Positions 1-5,494 are shown, numbered from the stretch's first letter. The stretch is 5,722 nucleotides of DNA from Bacillota bacterium (GCA_023458835.1 JAEWWY010000070.1:1-5722); one strand, 5' to 3'. Translations and numbers: made by a program. Notes: generated from the sequence alone by a model not told the origin.

Positions 1-718
1 GATATAAAAGGTGGTCGTATTTCTTTTCCCGCTGGCTGGCGATGACGTATTGGGTAATCTGAGGCCGGTTCTCCTTGGTGGCGGGGATGGTGATTTCCAC
101 CGCGTCGTGCTGGAACTTCCAGGCGATGGTCATCAGCTCCGGGTTGGTGGTGGCGGAGAACATTACCAACTGCCGGTTGGGCGGCGCGGCCTCAATGATT
201 TTGGTTACATCCTTGACAAAGCCCATCTTCAGCATTTCATCGGCCTCGTCCAGCACCATGGTATGCACGTGGGCAAGCTTTACGGTGCCCCTGTGCATAT
301 GGTCCAGGATGCGCCCGGGCGTAGCTATGATGATTTGGGGCTTGCGCTTTAGCTGCGTCATTTGCTTGGCGATGGGCTGCCCGCCATACAGCACCGCGAT
401 GCGTATCTCCGGGATGAAGGCGGCCAGGCTGGAAAGCTCCTCCCCGATCTGCAGGGCCAGTTCCCGGGTGGGGCAAAGCACCACTTCCTGAATGCGCTGA
501 TCGGTCAGGCTTATATACTCCAGCATGGGAATGCCAAAGGCGGCCGTTTTGCCCGTACCGGTGGGGGCCAGGGCGATGATATCCCGCCCGGCCATCATGA
601 CGGGAATGGTTTTTTGCTGCACCGGCGTCATTTCGGTAAAGCCCATTTTCTCTACGGCCTTTAGTATTTCCCGGCTCAGGTCCAATTGGGTAAAATCCAG
701 GTTGCTGATATCCGTCAA
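1..718 (-). CDS. DEAD-box ATP-dependent RNA helicase, N-terminal part (truncated by window edge)
   Basis: Family role: ATP-dependent unwinding or remodelling of RNA, typically in ribosome assembly, mRNA decay or cold adaptation in the cytoplasm. The 239 visible codons contain the whole first RecA-like domain with its motifs in order: Q motif (GFTEMTPVQQ, residues 26-35), Walker A APTGTGKT (51-58), Ia PTRELALQ (83-90), Ib TPGR (133-136), DEAD (157-160) and SAT (188-190). The start of the second RecA domain follows, and the frame is still open at base 1. The start is inferred to be TTG at 718: an AAAGGAG Shine-Dalgarno lies 9 nt upstream (728-734), and no ATG gives a sensible N-terminus. A nearby GTG is in another frame and hits TGA at once. 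Walker A has Pro where many relatives have Gln. The specific paralogue (DeaD/CsdA, CshA or other) cannot be told without the C-terminal extension. Confidence 0.95.
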   Translation of the reverse strand, partial: MTDISNLDFTQLDLSREILKAVEKMGFTEMTPVQQKTIPVMMAGRDIIALAPTGTGKTAAFGIPMLEYISLTDQRIQEVVLCPTRELALQIGEELSSLAAFIPEIRIAVLYGGQPIAKQMTQLKRKPQIIIATPGRILDHMHRGTVKLAHVHTMVLDEADEMLKMGFVKDVTKIIEAAPPNRQLVMFSATTNPELMTIAWKFQHDAVEITIPATKENRPQITQYVIASQREKKYDHLLY

Positions 719-755
719 GACACGAGACTCCTTTGGTGAATTGATGTTCGCCTTT

Positions 756-783
756 ATTCTATCATAATCTCTTGAAATTACAA
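756..783 (-). promoter_or_regulatory. Possible sigma-A promoter for the helicase gene
   Basis: On the minus strand TTGTAA (778-783) and TAGAAT (756-761) are separated by 16 bp, about 40 bp upstream of the TTG start. The -10 matches consensus at 5 of 6 positions and the -35 at 4 of 6. It lies in the AT-rich gap after the TSCPD gene, where I see no terminator, so read-through from that gene is also possible. Confidence 0.4.
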
Positions 784-793
784 GCAAATGGCC

Positions 794-1042
794 TTATTGC
801 GCCTGCTCCATATAAGCCAGAATGGCTTTGGCCAATTGGTCGGGTCAGGACGTGTTGCCCTGACAGGCGATGTTGGCCAGCCGCTGTGACACCTCCAGAG
901 CGTTTTGGCCGATGACCATCCGGGCCAGACCCTGGCTGTTACCAGAGCAGCCGCCTGTAAAACTGCAGGCGGTGATAACGCCATCGATGATTTCCAGTTG
1001 GACCTGCTTGGCGCAGGTGCCCTTCATTTTATATTGGAACAT
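794..1042 (-). CDS. TSCPD-domain protein with in-frame TGA at the signature Cys; probable selenoprotein
   Basis: An 82-residue product if TGA is read through. The N-terminal 65 residues fit the small stand-alone TSCPD family (TIGR03905-like, about 80 residues): the Cys of GTCAKQV (C10), then GGCSGN (C32) and IACQGNTS (C60). The codon at 845-847 is TGA, where the family has the Cys of T-S-C-P-D. The same frame then continues PDQLAKAILAYMEQAQ and stops at TAA (794-796). PDQLAKA is the expected family C-terminus, so the gene does not really end at TGA. The start is ATG at 1042, with GGGAGG 6 nt upstream (1049-1054); an in-frame ATG at 1096 has no such site. I infer a Sec-for-Cys replacement at residue 66. 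The function of the family is unknown to me; the conserved Cys residues suggest metal or redox chemistry, and a similar domain ends some ribonucleotide reductases. Alternatives are a recent nonsense mutation or a sequencing error. Confidence 0.85.
803..828 (-). promoter_or_regulatory. Candidate SECIS-type hairpin downstream of the in-frame UGA
   Basis: Bacterial SECIS elements lie within the coding region just after UGA and present an apical loop to SelB. Here AAGCCA-UUC-UGGCUU forms a perfect 6-bp stem (814-828), with its 3-nt loop beginning after 22 nt, within the usual 16-37 nt window. That loop lacks the G normally found in its first two positions. A competing, weaker fold, CUG/CAG with a 12-nt loop beginning with G (803-820), satisfies the loop rule at 27 nt. 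I cannot choose between them by eye, so the element is tentative. Confidence 0.4.
845..847 (-). other. In-frame TGA, candidate selenocysteine codon (residue 66)
   Basis: The codon reads TCC-TGA-CCC-GAC, i.e. S-U-P-D in place of the family's S-C-P-D. TGA differs from the Cys codons TGC and TGT only in the third base. Replacement of a conserved, probably reactive Cys with coding continuing downstream is the classical signature of a bacterial selenoprotein. A random stop would have no reason to fall on this codon, and the 16 codons after it would be free to drift. Confidence 0.7.
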
Positions 1043-1095
1043 ATTTTGCCTCCCATTTTCATAAATAAAGCATGGAAACATTCTTCGGCCAGGCA

Positions 1096-1120
1096 TTTGA
1101 ATCCTTCTAAATCATTCAAA
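1096..1120. repeat. Inverted repeat upstream of the TSCPD gene
   Basis: TTTGAAT (1096-1102) and ATTCAAA (1114-1120) are perfect 7-bp inverted repeats separated by 11 bp, with partly matching GCA/TGC flanks. It lies in the 173-bp gap between the divergent TSCPD and propeller genes, so it could be an operator or a 5'-leader hairpin. No clear promoter hexamers were found around it for either gene. Confidence 0.35.
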
Positions 1121-1215
1121 GATGCACTGCCTTTTCTTGCCGTGCGCACCCCGTTGGCCTCATGCACATAAAATGCAGCATAAGACCCTGACGGGGAGAT
1201 GAAGGGGCGCGGCGC

Positions 1216-2082
1216 ATGCAACCTGTCATTTGGATTGCCGATAGAGAATTGGGTCTTTTTTTATGGAGCCGGGATGATTTCCGGCAGATTTCCTGTGCCC
1301 TGACCCTGCCGCATGCCCCCTGCCCGGCGAAGGCGCAGTTTTTTTGCGCCTGCAAAAAACGGGATATGGTGCAGCGGTTTATGTATTGGGAAGGGGACTG
1401 GAAGGCGGAAGAGGAATTTCCCGCACCGCCGGGGTTGGAATGCATGCAGGCTTCCCCCGATGGGGGATGGCTGTATCTGTTAAGCGGTGAAGCGGACAGC
1501 CTGCATACGGTGGCAGCGGCTACGGGCGAACTTTTATACGGCAACGCCGCAGGGGTATATCCCCGCAGCGTGCAGGTGCACCCCACCGGCAAGCTGGTAG
1601 CCGTGGCCGGGGGCGCGGCGGGGGAAGTGCTCCTGTTCCAGGCGCCCTCCCTGAACCTGTACAGGCGTATCTCCGTGCCCGGTATCGCTTGCCAGGCAGC
1701 TTTTGTGGAAGGCGGCCTGGCAGTGCTGTGCGCCGTGGAGGATGGGGAGGTGCAAACGCTGCTGGGTTTCATCGCCGGCAACCGGTCGGTCATGGAGGAG
1801 GTGGTGATGCTGCCGGGCCTGCCCGGCACGCTGCAGCCGCTGCCGGACGGCACGGTACTGGCCGGGTCTGTAGGGACGCTGGCAAAAGCCTCGCTTCGCC
1901 AAAAGGCGGTGGTGTGGCGGTCCGATGGTTTCGGGCTGCCCGGCATGCTCAGCCTGCGGGGGGATGAGGTATTGGTAAGTGATCCCCTGGCCGGCCGGGT
2001 GATGCTAATGAATTGGAAAAGACCGAGGGATCAGCGCCTGGTGTATGAGGGAGCGGAGCCGGAAGCGGTGTTTCAGAGATAG
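1216..2082 (+). CDS. Beta-propeller-like (YVTN/YncE or lactonase-like) protein of unknown function
   Basis: A 288-residue protein whose frame is uninterrupted. Repeated beta-strand units of propeller type are visible: SPDGGWLYLLSGEADSLHTV (80-99) followed by ATGEL, then HPTGKLVAVAG with GEVLLF (122-141), DGTVLAGSVG (211-220) and DEVLVSDPLAGRVMLMNW (250-267). The alternation of a D/P-G turn, a hydrophobic strand and a small-residue strand matches YVTN or lactonase-like propellers, but no catalytic residues are recognisable. There is no signal peptide or membrane segment, so it is probably cytoplasmic. The region around residues 27-46 is Cys-rich (C27, C36, C44, C46). The start is ATG at 1216 with GAAGGGG about 8 nt upstream; an ATG at 1199 is out of frame. 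It is transcribed divergently from the TSCPD gene and convergently with the XRE regulator (35-bp gap). The substrate and role are unknown. Confidence 0.75.
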   Translation: MQPVIWIADRELGLFLWSRDDFRQISCALTLPHAPCPAKAQFFCACKKRDMVQRFMYWEGDWKAEEEFPAPPGLECMQASPDGGWLYLLSGEADSLHTVAAATGELLYGNAAGVYPRSVQVHPTGKLVAVAGGAAGEVLLFQAPSLNLYRRISVPGIACQAAFVEGGLAVLCAVEDGEVQTLLGFIAGNRSVMEEVVMLPGLPGTLQPLPDGTVLAGSVGTLAKASLRQKAVVWRSDGFGLPGMLSLRGDEVLVSDPLAGRVMLMNWKRPRDQRLVYEGAEPEAVFQR

Positions 2083-2117
2083 ATGAACTGGTGCCTGATT
2101 TTCAAGTCATGGATATT

Positions 2118-2345
2118 TCATTCTCGAAATTCCAGCAGCTTGCAGGCTTGAATATCCAATGCATGTGCGATATCAAAGAGCATATCCAGGGAGATGCCCA
2201 CCGATGCCCTTTCGATTTTGCTCAAATGGGATTCATCTATGTTCAATGCATCGGCCAACGCCTTCTGTGTCAATCCTCTATCCTTTCGATAATAGGCAAT
2301 ATTGAGACCCATTTTTCGATAGAAATCACTGTATTCAAAACGCAT
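2118..2345 (-). CDS. Small XRE-family helix-turn-helix transcriptional regulator
   Basis: A 75-residue protein that is essentially a single HTH_3/Cro-C1 domain. Residues 13-72 span the five-helix fold, with the helix-turn-helix at LTQKALADALNIDESHLSKIER (25-46); the TQ.ALA..L.I...HLSKIER pattern is diagnostic of the family. It has no effector or dimerisation extension, as in short Xre/SinR-type repressors. The ATG start at 2345 has AGGTGA 9 nt upstream (2355-2360). The stop is TGA at 2118-2120; the frame then runs 14 codons to another TGA with no recognisable family sequence, so this is probably a true stop. The gene converges with the propeller gene and is preceded by GATTGG repeats that may be its own operator. 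Its targets are unknown. Confidence 0.9.
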   Translation of the reverse strand: MRFEYSDFYRKMGLNIAYYRKDRGLTQKALADALNIDESHLSKIERASVGISLDMLFDIAHALDIQACKLLEFRE

Positions 2346-2374
2346 GGATGCTCTTCACCTGGCTTTTTCTTTTT

Positions 2375-2397
2375 AGTCTATCCCAATCCTTCCAATC
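2375..2397 (-). promoter_or_regulatory. Possible promoter/operator of the XRE gene
   Basis: On the minus strand two GATTGG hexamers recur with a 9-bp period (2392-2397 and 2383-2388), directly upstream of a TAGACT -10-like hexamer (2375-2380), about 30 bp before the start codon. The expected -35 position reads TTCCTT, a poor match. Repeats lying between -35 and -10 would suit autoregulation, but this is inference. Confidence 0.3.
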
Positions 2398-2412
2398 AAG
2401 GAATGTAGCAAT

Positions 2413-2451
2413 AATGCTTAAAGAGGCATTGCCAATGCCTTTTTAAGCATT
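2413..2451. terminator. 18-bp hairpin, terminator-like
   Basis: AATGCTTAAAGAGGCATT (2413-2430) pairs with 2434-2451 across a GCC loop, with a single G-T wobble. Read on the plus strand, the inner GGCATT/AATGCC stem is followed by TTTTT (2440-2444), like an intrinsic terminator for transcripts arriving from the left, for example the propeller mRNA running antisense through the XRE gene. On the minus strand the U run is weaker (CTTTAAG). Because the outer arms are also paired, it could instead be a small palindromic repeat. Confidence 0.45.
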
Positions 2452-2606
2452 TATAATGAATTTGAGGCAGAAGGGGATAGGGCGCGGTGACTTTCAAATG
2501 ATAAATGACATTTTACTATATTAATGCCGAAGCATACTTGGTAGGGTAAGTGAGCGAAGCGAAGGAGGCTGGCGAAACAGGCAATGCGCCGGTTGAGCTT
2601 GCGCAA
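2452..2606. other. Gene-free intergenic stretch with small hairpins and GCGAA repeats
   Basis: I see no credible coding frame here. On the minus strand ATGC-TTCG-GCAT (around 2524-2535) is a UUCG-capped hairpin. GCGAA occurs three times (2554-2558, 2559-2563, 2572-2576). GGCTGGCG and CGCCGGTT (2568-2575, 2588-2595) can pair around a 12-nt loop, and CTTGCGCAAG (2598-2607) is a palindrome. The right half, joined to the following large hairpin, looks like a structured RNA or a dispersed intergenic repeat, but it matches no RNA family that I recognise. Confidence 0.35.
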
Positions 2607-2640
2607 GGGGAGGGCTTCTTTTGAAAAAGAAGCCCTCCCC
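2607..2640 (-). terminator. 16-bp perfect hairpin after the oxidoreductase operon, likely terminator
   Basis: GGGGAGGGCTTCTTTT (2607-2622) and AAAAGAAGCCCTCCCC (2625-2640) are perfect inverted repeats with 2 nt between them. The hairpin begins 25 bp after the stop codon of the last gene of the operon, where a terminator is expected. No good U-tract follows it on the minus strand (TTGCGC), so it may act by Rho, as a 3'-end stabiliser, or as part of a repeat. Confidence 0.5.
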
Positions 2641-2665
2641 GCATCATATGATCTCTTTCTTCCCC

Positions 2666-3211
2666 CTACATCGCCTTGCGGGCGGCGTCCATGCCGGCTT
2701 CCATGGCTTTGCGGTTGAGGGGCAGGAGGTCGGCTTTCTTTTCACCGAAGGCGTCTTTGAGGGCATCCATGGCGCTGTCGAGGCTGATGGCGCTTGTGGC
2801 GGCGATGATGGCGCCCAGCATGACCATATTGGCTACGCGGCTGTTGCCCAAGCTTTCCGCGATATCGTTGCAGGGGATGGGAAGGATCTTCGTATCCTTG
2901 CGCTGGGGCGCGGCATCGATGAGGGAAGTATTGTACAAAAGCAGGCCGCCGGATTCCATGGTGGGCTCGAATTTTTTCAGCGAGGGCAGGTTCATGATGA
3001 CGGCCACAGGCGGCTCCGTTACCAGGGGGCTGCCGATGGGCTCATCGCTGATCACCACGGCGCAGTTGGCCTCGCCGCCCCGCAGCTCCGGACCGTAGCT
3101 GGGCATCCAGCTTACGTTTTTGCCTTCATGCATGGCAGCCTTGGCCATCAATTGGCCGATGAGCAGTATGCCCTGGCCGCCGAAACCCGCGATCAGGAAT
3201 TGGGCCTCCAT
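2666..3211 (-). CDS. korC: 2-oxoacid:ferredoxin oxidoreductase, gamma subunit (KorC/VorC-type)
   Basis: The 181-residue gamma subunit of the heterotetrameric 2-oxoacid:acceptor oxidoreductase, corresponding to the PFOR gamma domain. The family helps to build the active complex and its CoA-handling region. Visible signatures are the glycine-rich GFGGQGI (9-15), the family hallmark SYGPELRGGEANC (38-50), and NSRVANMVMLGA (123-134). The length is typical and the frame intact. The start is ATG at 3211, with AGGAGGTG 7 nt upstream inside the end of the preceding gene (3219-3226); only 1 nt separates it from that gene's stop, implying translational coupling. It is the last gene of the operon, and a large hairpin follows. 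Naming of VOR/KOR subunits varies between databases; the order ferredoxin-alpha-beta-gamma and the full subunit set make the assignment firm, while substrate choice is less certain. Confidence 0.93.
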   Translation of the reverse strand: MEAQFLIAGFGGQGILLIGQLMAKAAMHEGKNVSWMPSYGPELRGGEANCAVVISDEPIGSPLVTEPPVAVIMNLPSLKKFEPTMESGGLLLYNTSLIDAAPQRKDTKILPIPCNDIAESLGNSRVANMVMLGAIIAATSAISLDSAMDALKDAFGEKKADLLPLNRKAMEAGMDAARKAM

Positions 3212-3212
3212 C

Positions 3213-3950
3213 TTAGCCCACCTCCTTTTTCACGCCGAGAGGATACTTTGGAATCATGGTGCTTTCCAGCCATTCCAAAGCCTCTTTAGGTGTCATGCCC
3301 CAGTTGGTGGGGCAGGTAGAGAGAACCTCCACCAGCGTAAACCCTTTGCCCTGGGCTTGCAGCTCGAAGGCCTTTTTGATGGCTTTCTTGGCTTCCAGGA
3401 TGTGCTTGACATCATGGGTGGAAACCCGCGCGATGTACGCGGGGCCATCCAGGGTAGCCAGCATTTCGCTGACCCTGATGGGATAGCCGCAATGATCCAC
3501 ATCCCGGCCATAGGGGGAGGTGGTGGTCACCTGGCCCGGCAGAGTGGTGGGAGCCATCTGGCCGCCGGTCATGCCATAGATGGCATTGTTCACAAAGATC
3601 ACGGTGATCTTTTCGCCCCGGGTGGCGGCGTGAATGATTTCCGCCGCGCCAATGGAGGCCAGATCGCCATCGCCCTGATAGGTGAAAACCATGTGGCCGG
3701 GATGCACCCTTTTGATGCCGGTGGCTACCGCCGGGGCCCGGCCATGGGCAGCCTGCATCATATCGCAATTGAAATAATCGTAAGCAAATACCGCACAGCC
3801 TACCGGCGCAACACCGATGGCCTTGTCCTGCATGCCAAGCTCTTCGATGGCTTCTCCCACCAGCCGGTGGATGATGCCGTGGGTGCAGCCGGGACAGTAG
3901 TGCATGGGCTTGTCGGTAAGCATTTTTGTTTTTTCAAAGACAACCGCCAT
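3213..3950 (-). CDS. korB: 2-oxoacid:ferredoxin oxidoreductase, beta subunit, thiamine diphosphate-binding (KorB/VorA-type)
   Basis: The 245-residue catalytic beta subunit, which binds thiamine diphosphate and decarboxylates the 2-oxoacid. CPGC (19-22) is the conserved motif near the N-terminus of this family. The ThDP/Mg2+ motif runs from GDGDLASIG (93-101) to VNNAIYGMTGGQ (120-131), the usual GDG-X(n)-NN arrangement. Further conserved parts include VGCAVFAYDYFNCD (50-63), AHGRAPAVATG (68-78) and STCPTNWGMTP (211-221). The ATG start at 3950 immediately follows the TAA of the alpha gene, with GGAGGG about 7 nt upstream (3958-3963) inside that gene, consistent with translational coupling. The paralogous CPGC-type beta subunits of KOR, VOR and IOR are hard to separate by motif; the attached alpha subunit suggests branched-chain 2-oxoacids. 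Confidence 0.95.
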   Translation of the reverse strand: MAVVFEKTKMLTDKPMHYCPGCTHGIIHRLVGEAIEELGMQDKAIGVAPVGCAVFAYDYFNCDMMQAAHGRAPAVATGIKRVHPGHMVFTYQGDGDLASIGAAEIIHAATRGEKITVIFVNNAIYGMTGGQMAPTTLPGQVTTTSPYGRDVDHCGYPIRVSEMLATLDGPAYIARVSTHDVKHILEAKKAIKKAFELQAQGKGFTLVEVLSTCPTNWGMTPKEALEWLESTMIPKYPLGVKKEVG

Positions 3951-5012
3951 TTACTTTCCCTCCCCGCTGATGTTTTGAAGCTGATCCAGTATCTCCCGCA
4001 CGGAGGGCACCATGCCGCCGGTGCGGCCGAAGAAGTGCACGGGCTTTGCGCCGTTCACAGCCAGGCGTACATCCTCCACCATCTGGCCCAGGCTCATTTC
4101 CACAGTGAGGAACGCCTTTGCATGTTTAGCGGCCTCCGCAATGGCCTTTTCGGGGAAGGGCCACAGGGTGATGGGCCGGATCAGCCCCACCTTCATACCC
4201 CCCGCCCGGGCCTTGCGCATGGCGCTTCTTGCGACCCTGGCGGTGGTGCCATAGGCGACCAGGATGTAATCGGCATCCTCAGTCAGTTCAGTCTGCGCCC
4301 GGACTTCATTTTGCGTCATCAGGTCATATTTCTTTTGTAGCTTCAAATTATGCTTTTCCAGGGCGACGGGGTCAATAAACAAACTGTTGATGATCGCCCG
4401 CTCAAAACCCGCGCCCGCGGCCCAGGTCTTTTCCTTGATATCGGCGGCGGGGGTATAATCGGGCATCTGCACCGGCTCCATCATCTGGCCGATGAGGCCG
4501 TCGCCCATGACCAGAACGGGATTGCGGTAGCGGTCGGCAATGTCGAAGGCAAGCTGGGTCAATTCCACCGCCTCCTGCACGGAGGCCGGTGCCAGAACTA
4601 CCATGCGGTAATCGCCGTGACCGCCGCCACGGGTGCTTTGGAAGTAATCGCTCTGGGCGGGCTGGATGGACCCAAGGCCAGGGCCGCCGCGCACCATGTT
4701 CACAATCACGCAGGGAAGCTCGGCGCCTGCGATATAGCTGATGCCCTCCTGCTTCAAGCTGATCCCCGGGCTGGAGGAGGAAGTCATCACGCGGGCTCCG
4801 GCGCCGGCCGCGCCGTAGACCATGTTGATGGCCGCCACTTCGCTTTCCGCCTGCAAATAGCAGCCGCCCTCCTTGGGCATGCGCTGGGACATGTATTCGG
4901 GAATCTGATTCTGGGGCGTGATGGGATAGCCGAAAAAGAACCGGCAGCCGGCCTGGATGGCGGCTTCGGCGATGGCCTCGTTACCCTTCATCAGCATTTT
5001 TTCCTGAGCCAA
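3951..5012 (-). CDS. vorB: 2-oxoacid:ferredoxin oxidoreductase, alpha subunit (3-methyl-2-oxobutanoate dehydrogenase subunit VorB / KorA)
   Basis: The 353-residue alpha subunit, carrying the pyrimidine-binding (domain I) and domain II portions of the PFOR superfamily. With the beta subunit it catalyses 2-oxoacid + CoA + oxidised ferredoxin to acyl-CoA + CO2 + reduced ferredoxin. Signatures: MKGNEAIAEAAI (8-19), GYPITPQN (28-35), QAESEVAAINM (54-64) with the conserved Glu, TSSSSPGISL (77-86), GGPGLGS (109-115), GGGHGDY (129-135), and in domain II YGTTARVAR (254-262) and IRPITLWPFP (278-287). The overall sequence closely resembles proteins named VorB in clostridia, so 2-oxoisovalerate and related branched-chain substrates are the likely choice; 2-oxoglutarate cannot be excluded. 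The start is TTG at 5012: AGGAGG (5021-5026) lies 8 nt upstream, and the resulting length is that of the family. This ribosome binding site overlaps the TAG stop of the ferredoxin gene. Confidence 0.95.
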   Translation of the reverse strand: MAQEKMLMKGNEAIAEAAIQAGCRFFFGYPITPQNQIPEYMSQRMPKEGGCYLQAESEVAAINMVYGAAGAGARVMTSSSSPGISLKQEGISYIAGAELPCVIVNMVRGGPGLGSIQPAQSDYFQSTRGGGHGDYRMVVLAPASVQEAVELTQLAFDIADRYRNPVLVMGDGLIGQMMEPVQMPDYTPAADIKEKTWAAGAGFERAIINSLFIDPVALEKHNLKLQKKYDLMTQNEVRAQTELTEDADYILVAYGTTARVARSAMRKARAGGMKVGLIRPITLWPFPEKAIAEAAKHAKAFLTVEMSLGQMVEDVRLAVNGAKPVHFFGRTGGMVPSVREILDQLQNISGEGK

Positions 5013-5024
5013 TGTAACCGCCTC

Positions 5025-5231
5025 CTATTTTTCCACGGTAATCACGCAGTCGGGACACATCCTAAAACAAAAGGCACAGCCGATGCATTGCGCCTGATCG
5101 ATGCACTCCGCCGGGTGATAACCGCGGCTGTTGACTTCTTTTTTTGATAAAATAAGTATCTTGCGCGGGCACACATCCACGCACAGGCCGCAGCCTTTGC
5201 ACAGCTCAGCCTGAAAAGTTACCTTGGCCAT
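5025..5231 (-). CDS. korD: 2x[4Fe-4S] ferredoxin-type delta subunit of the 2-oxoacid oxidoreductase (KorD)
   Basis: A 68-residue polyferredoxin that carries electrons from the catalytic subunits to external ferredoxin. Two complete cluster motifs are visible: C11-x2-C14-x2-C17-x3-C21-P and C49-x2-C52-x2-C55-x3-C59-P, separated by a linker with SRGYHP. Two extra Cys residues (C43, C62) lie outside the motifs. The start is ATG at 5231, preceded by AAAGGAGG with 9-nt spacing (5241-5248). An upstream in-frame ATG at 5261 would place that site inside the gene and adds ten residues (MGPCKRRQAY) with no family resemblance. It is the first gene of the operon, 12 nt from vorB, with a consensus promoter about 50 bp upstream. 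Confidence 0.93.
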   Translation of the reverse strand: MAKVTFQAELCKGCGLCVDVCPRKILILSKKEVNSRGYHPAECIDQAQCIGCAFCFRMCPDCVITVEK

Positions 5232-5278
5232 GTAAGCTTGCCTCCTTTTACACGGACCCATTCAGTTCGTGTTCTTAC

Positions 5279-5306
5279 ATTATACAATATGAAGGTGCCT
5301 TGTCAA
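5279..5306 (-). promoter_or_regulatory. Consensus sigma-A promoter of the oxidoreductase operon
   Basis: On the minus strand TTGACA (5301-5306) and TATAAT (5279-5284) match the sigma-A consensus at all 12 positions, with a 16-bp spacer. The predicted start of transcription is near 5272, giving a leader of about 40 nt before the ferredoxin start codon, with no obvious attenuator. Such a promoter suggests strong, largely constitutive expression unless a repressor acts on it. Confidence 0.9.
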
Positions 5307-5494
5307 TCGAAAGCGCGCTCCGGGGAAGGTACAGCCCCTTGAGATGGACAGTTATGGGATCGCGGGAAGTGTATGGTGCATCATCCAACAGAACAGGCAA
5401 ATTCTCCGAACAAAAAGATGAAGCAGGCGAAAAAATAGGAAGAATCAAGTGTTTTTCCGAACATTATCAAGCAATAAAATTGGAATGTACGTGG

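Noticed and set aside
845..1096. TSCPD gene as a complete 83-residue frame starting at 1096 and ending at the TGA
   Set aside because: The ATG at 1042 has the good ribosome binding site and matches the family N-terminus. The TGA is not a convincing end because family sequence continues after it.
1116..1946. 276-codon minus-strand frame opposite the propeller gene
   Set aside because: The Ser/Pro/Ala-rich product is typical of an antisense shadow, and it also crosses the divergent gap; the plus strand has propeller repeats and a ribosome binding site.
2118..2120. Possible second recoded TGA, at the end of the XRE gene
   Set aside because: The frame continues only 14 codons to another TGA with no recognisable conserved sequence, and 75 residues is already a complete HTH domain.
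2621..3289. 222-codon plus-strand frame opposite korC
   Set aside because: Shadow of the korC gene, and it starts inside the terminator-like hairpin.
3120..4340. Long (406-codon) plus-strand frame
   Set aside because: It is a shadow of the vorB and korB genes on the other strand; the His/Gly/Ala-rich product has no motifs, whereas the minus-strand frames have clear family signatures.
4350..5147. 265-codon plus-strand frame
   Set aside because: Antisense shadow of vorB and the ferredoxin gene, with a low-complexity Gly/His/Ala-rich product.
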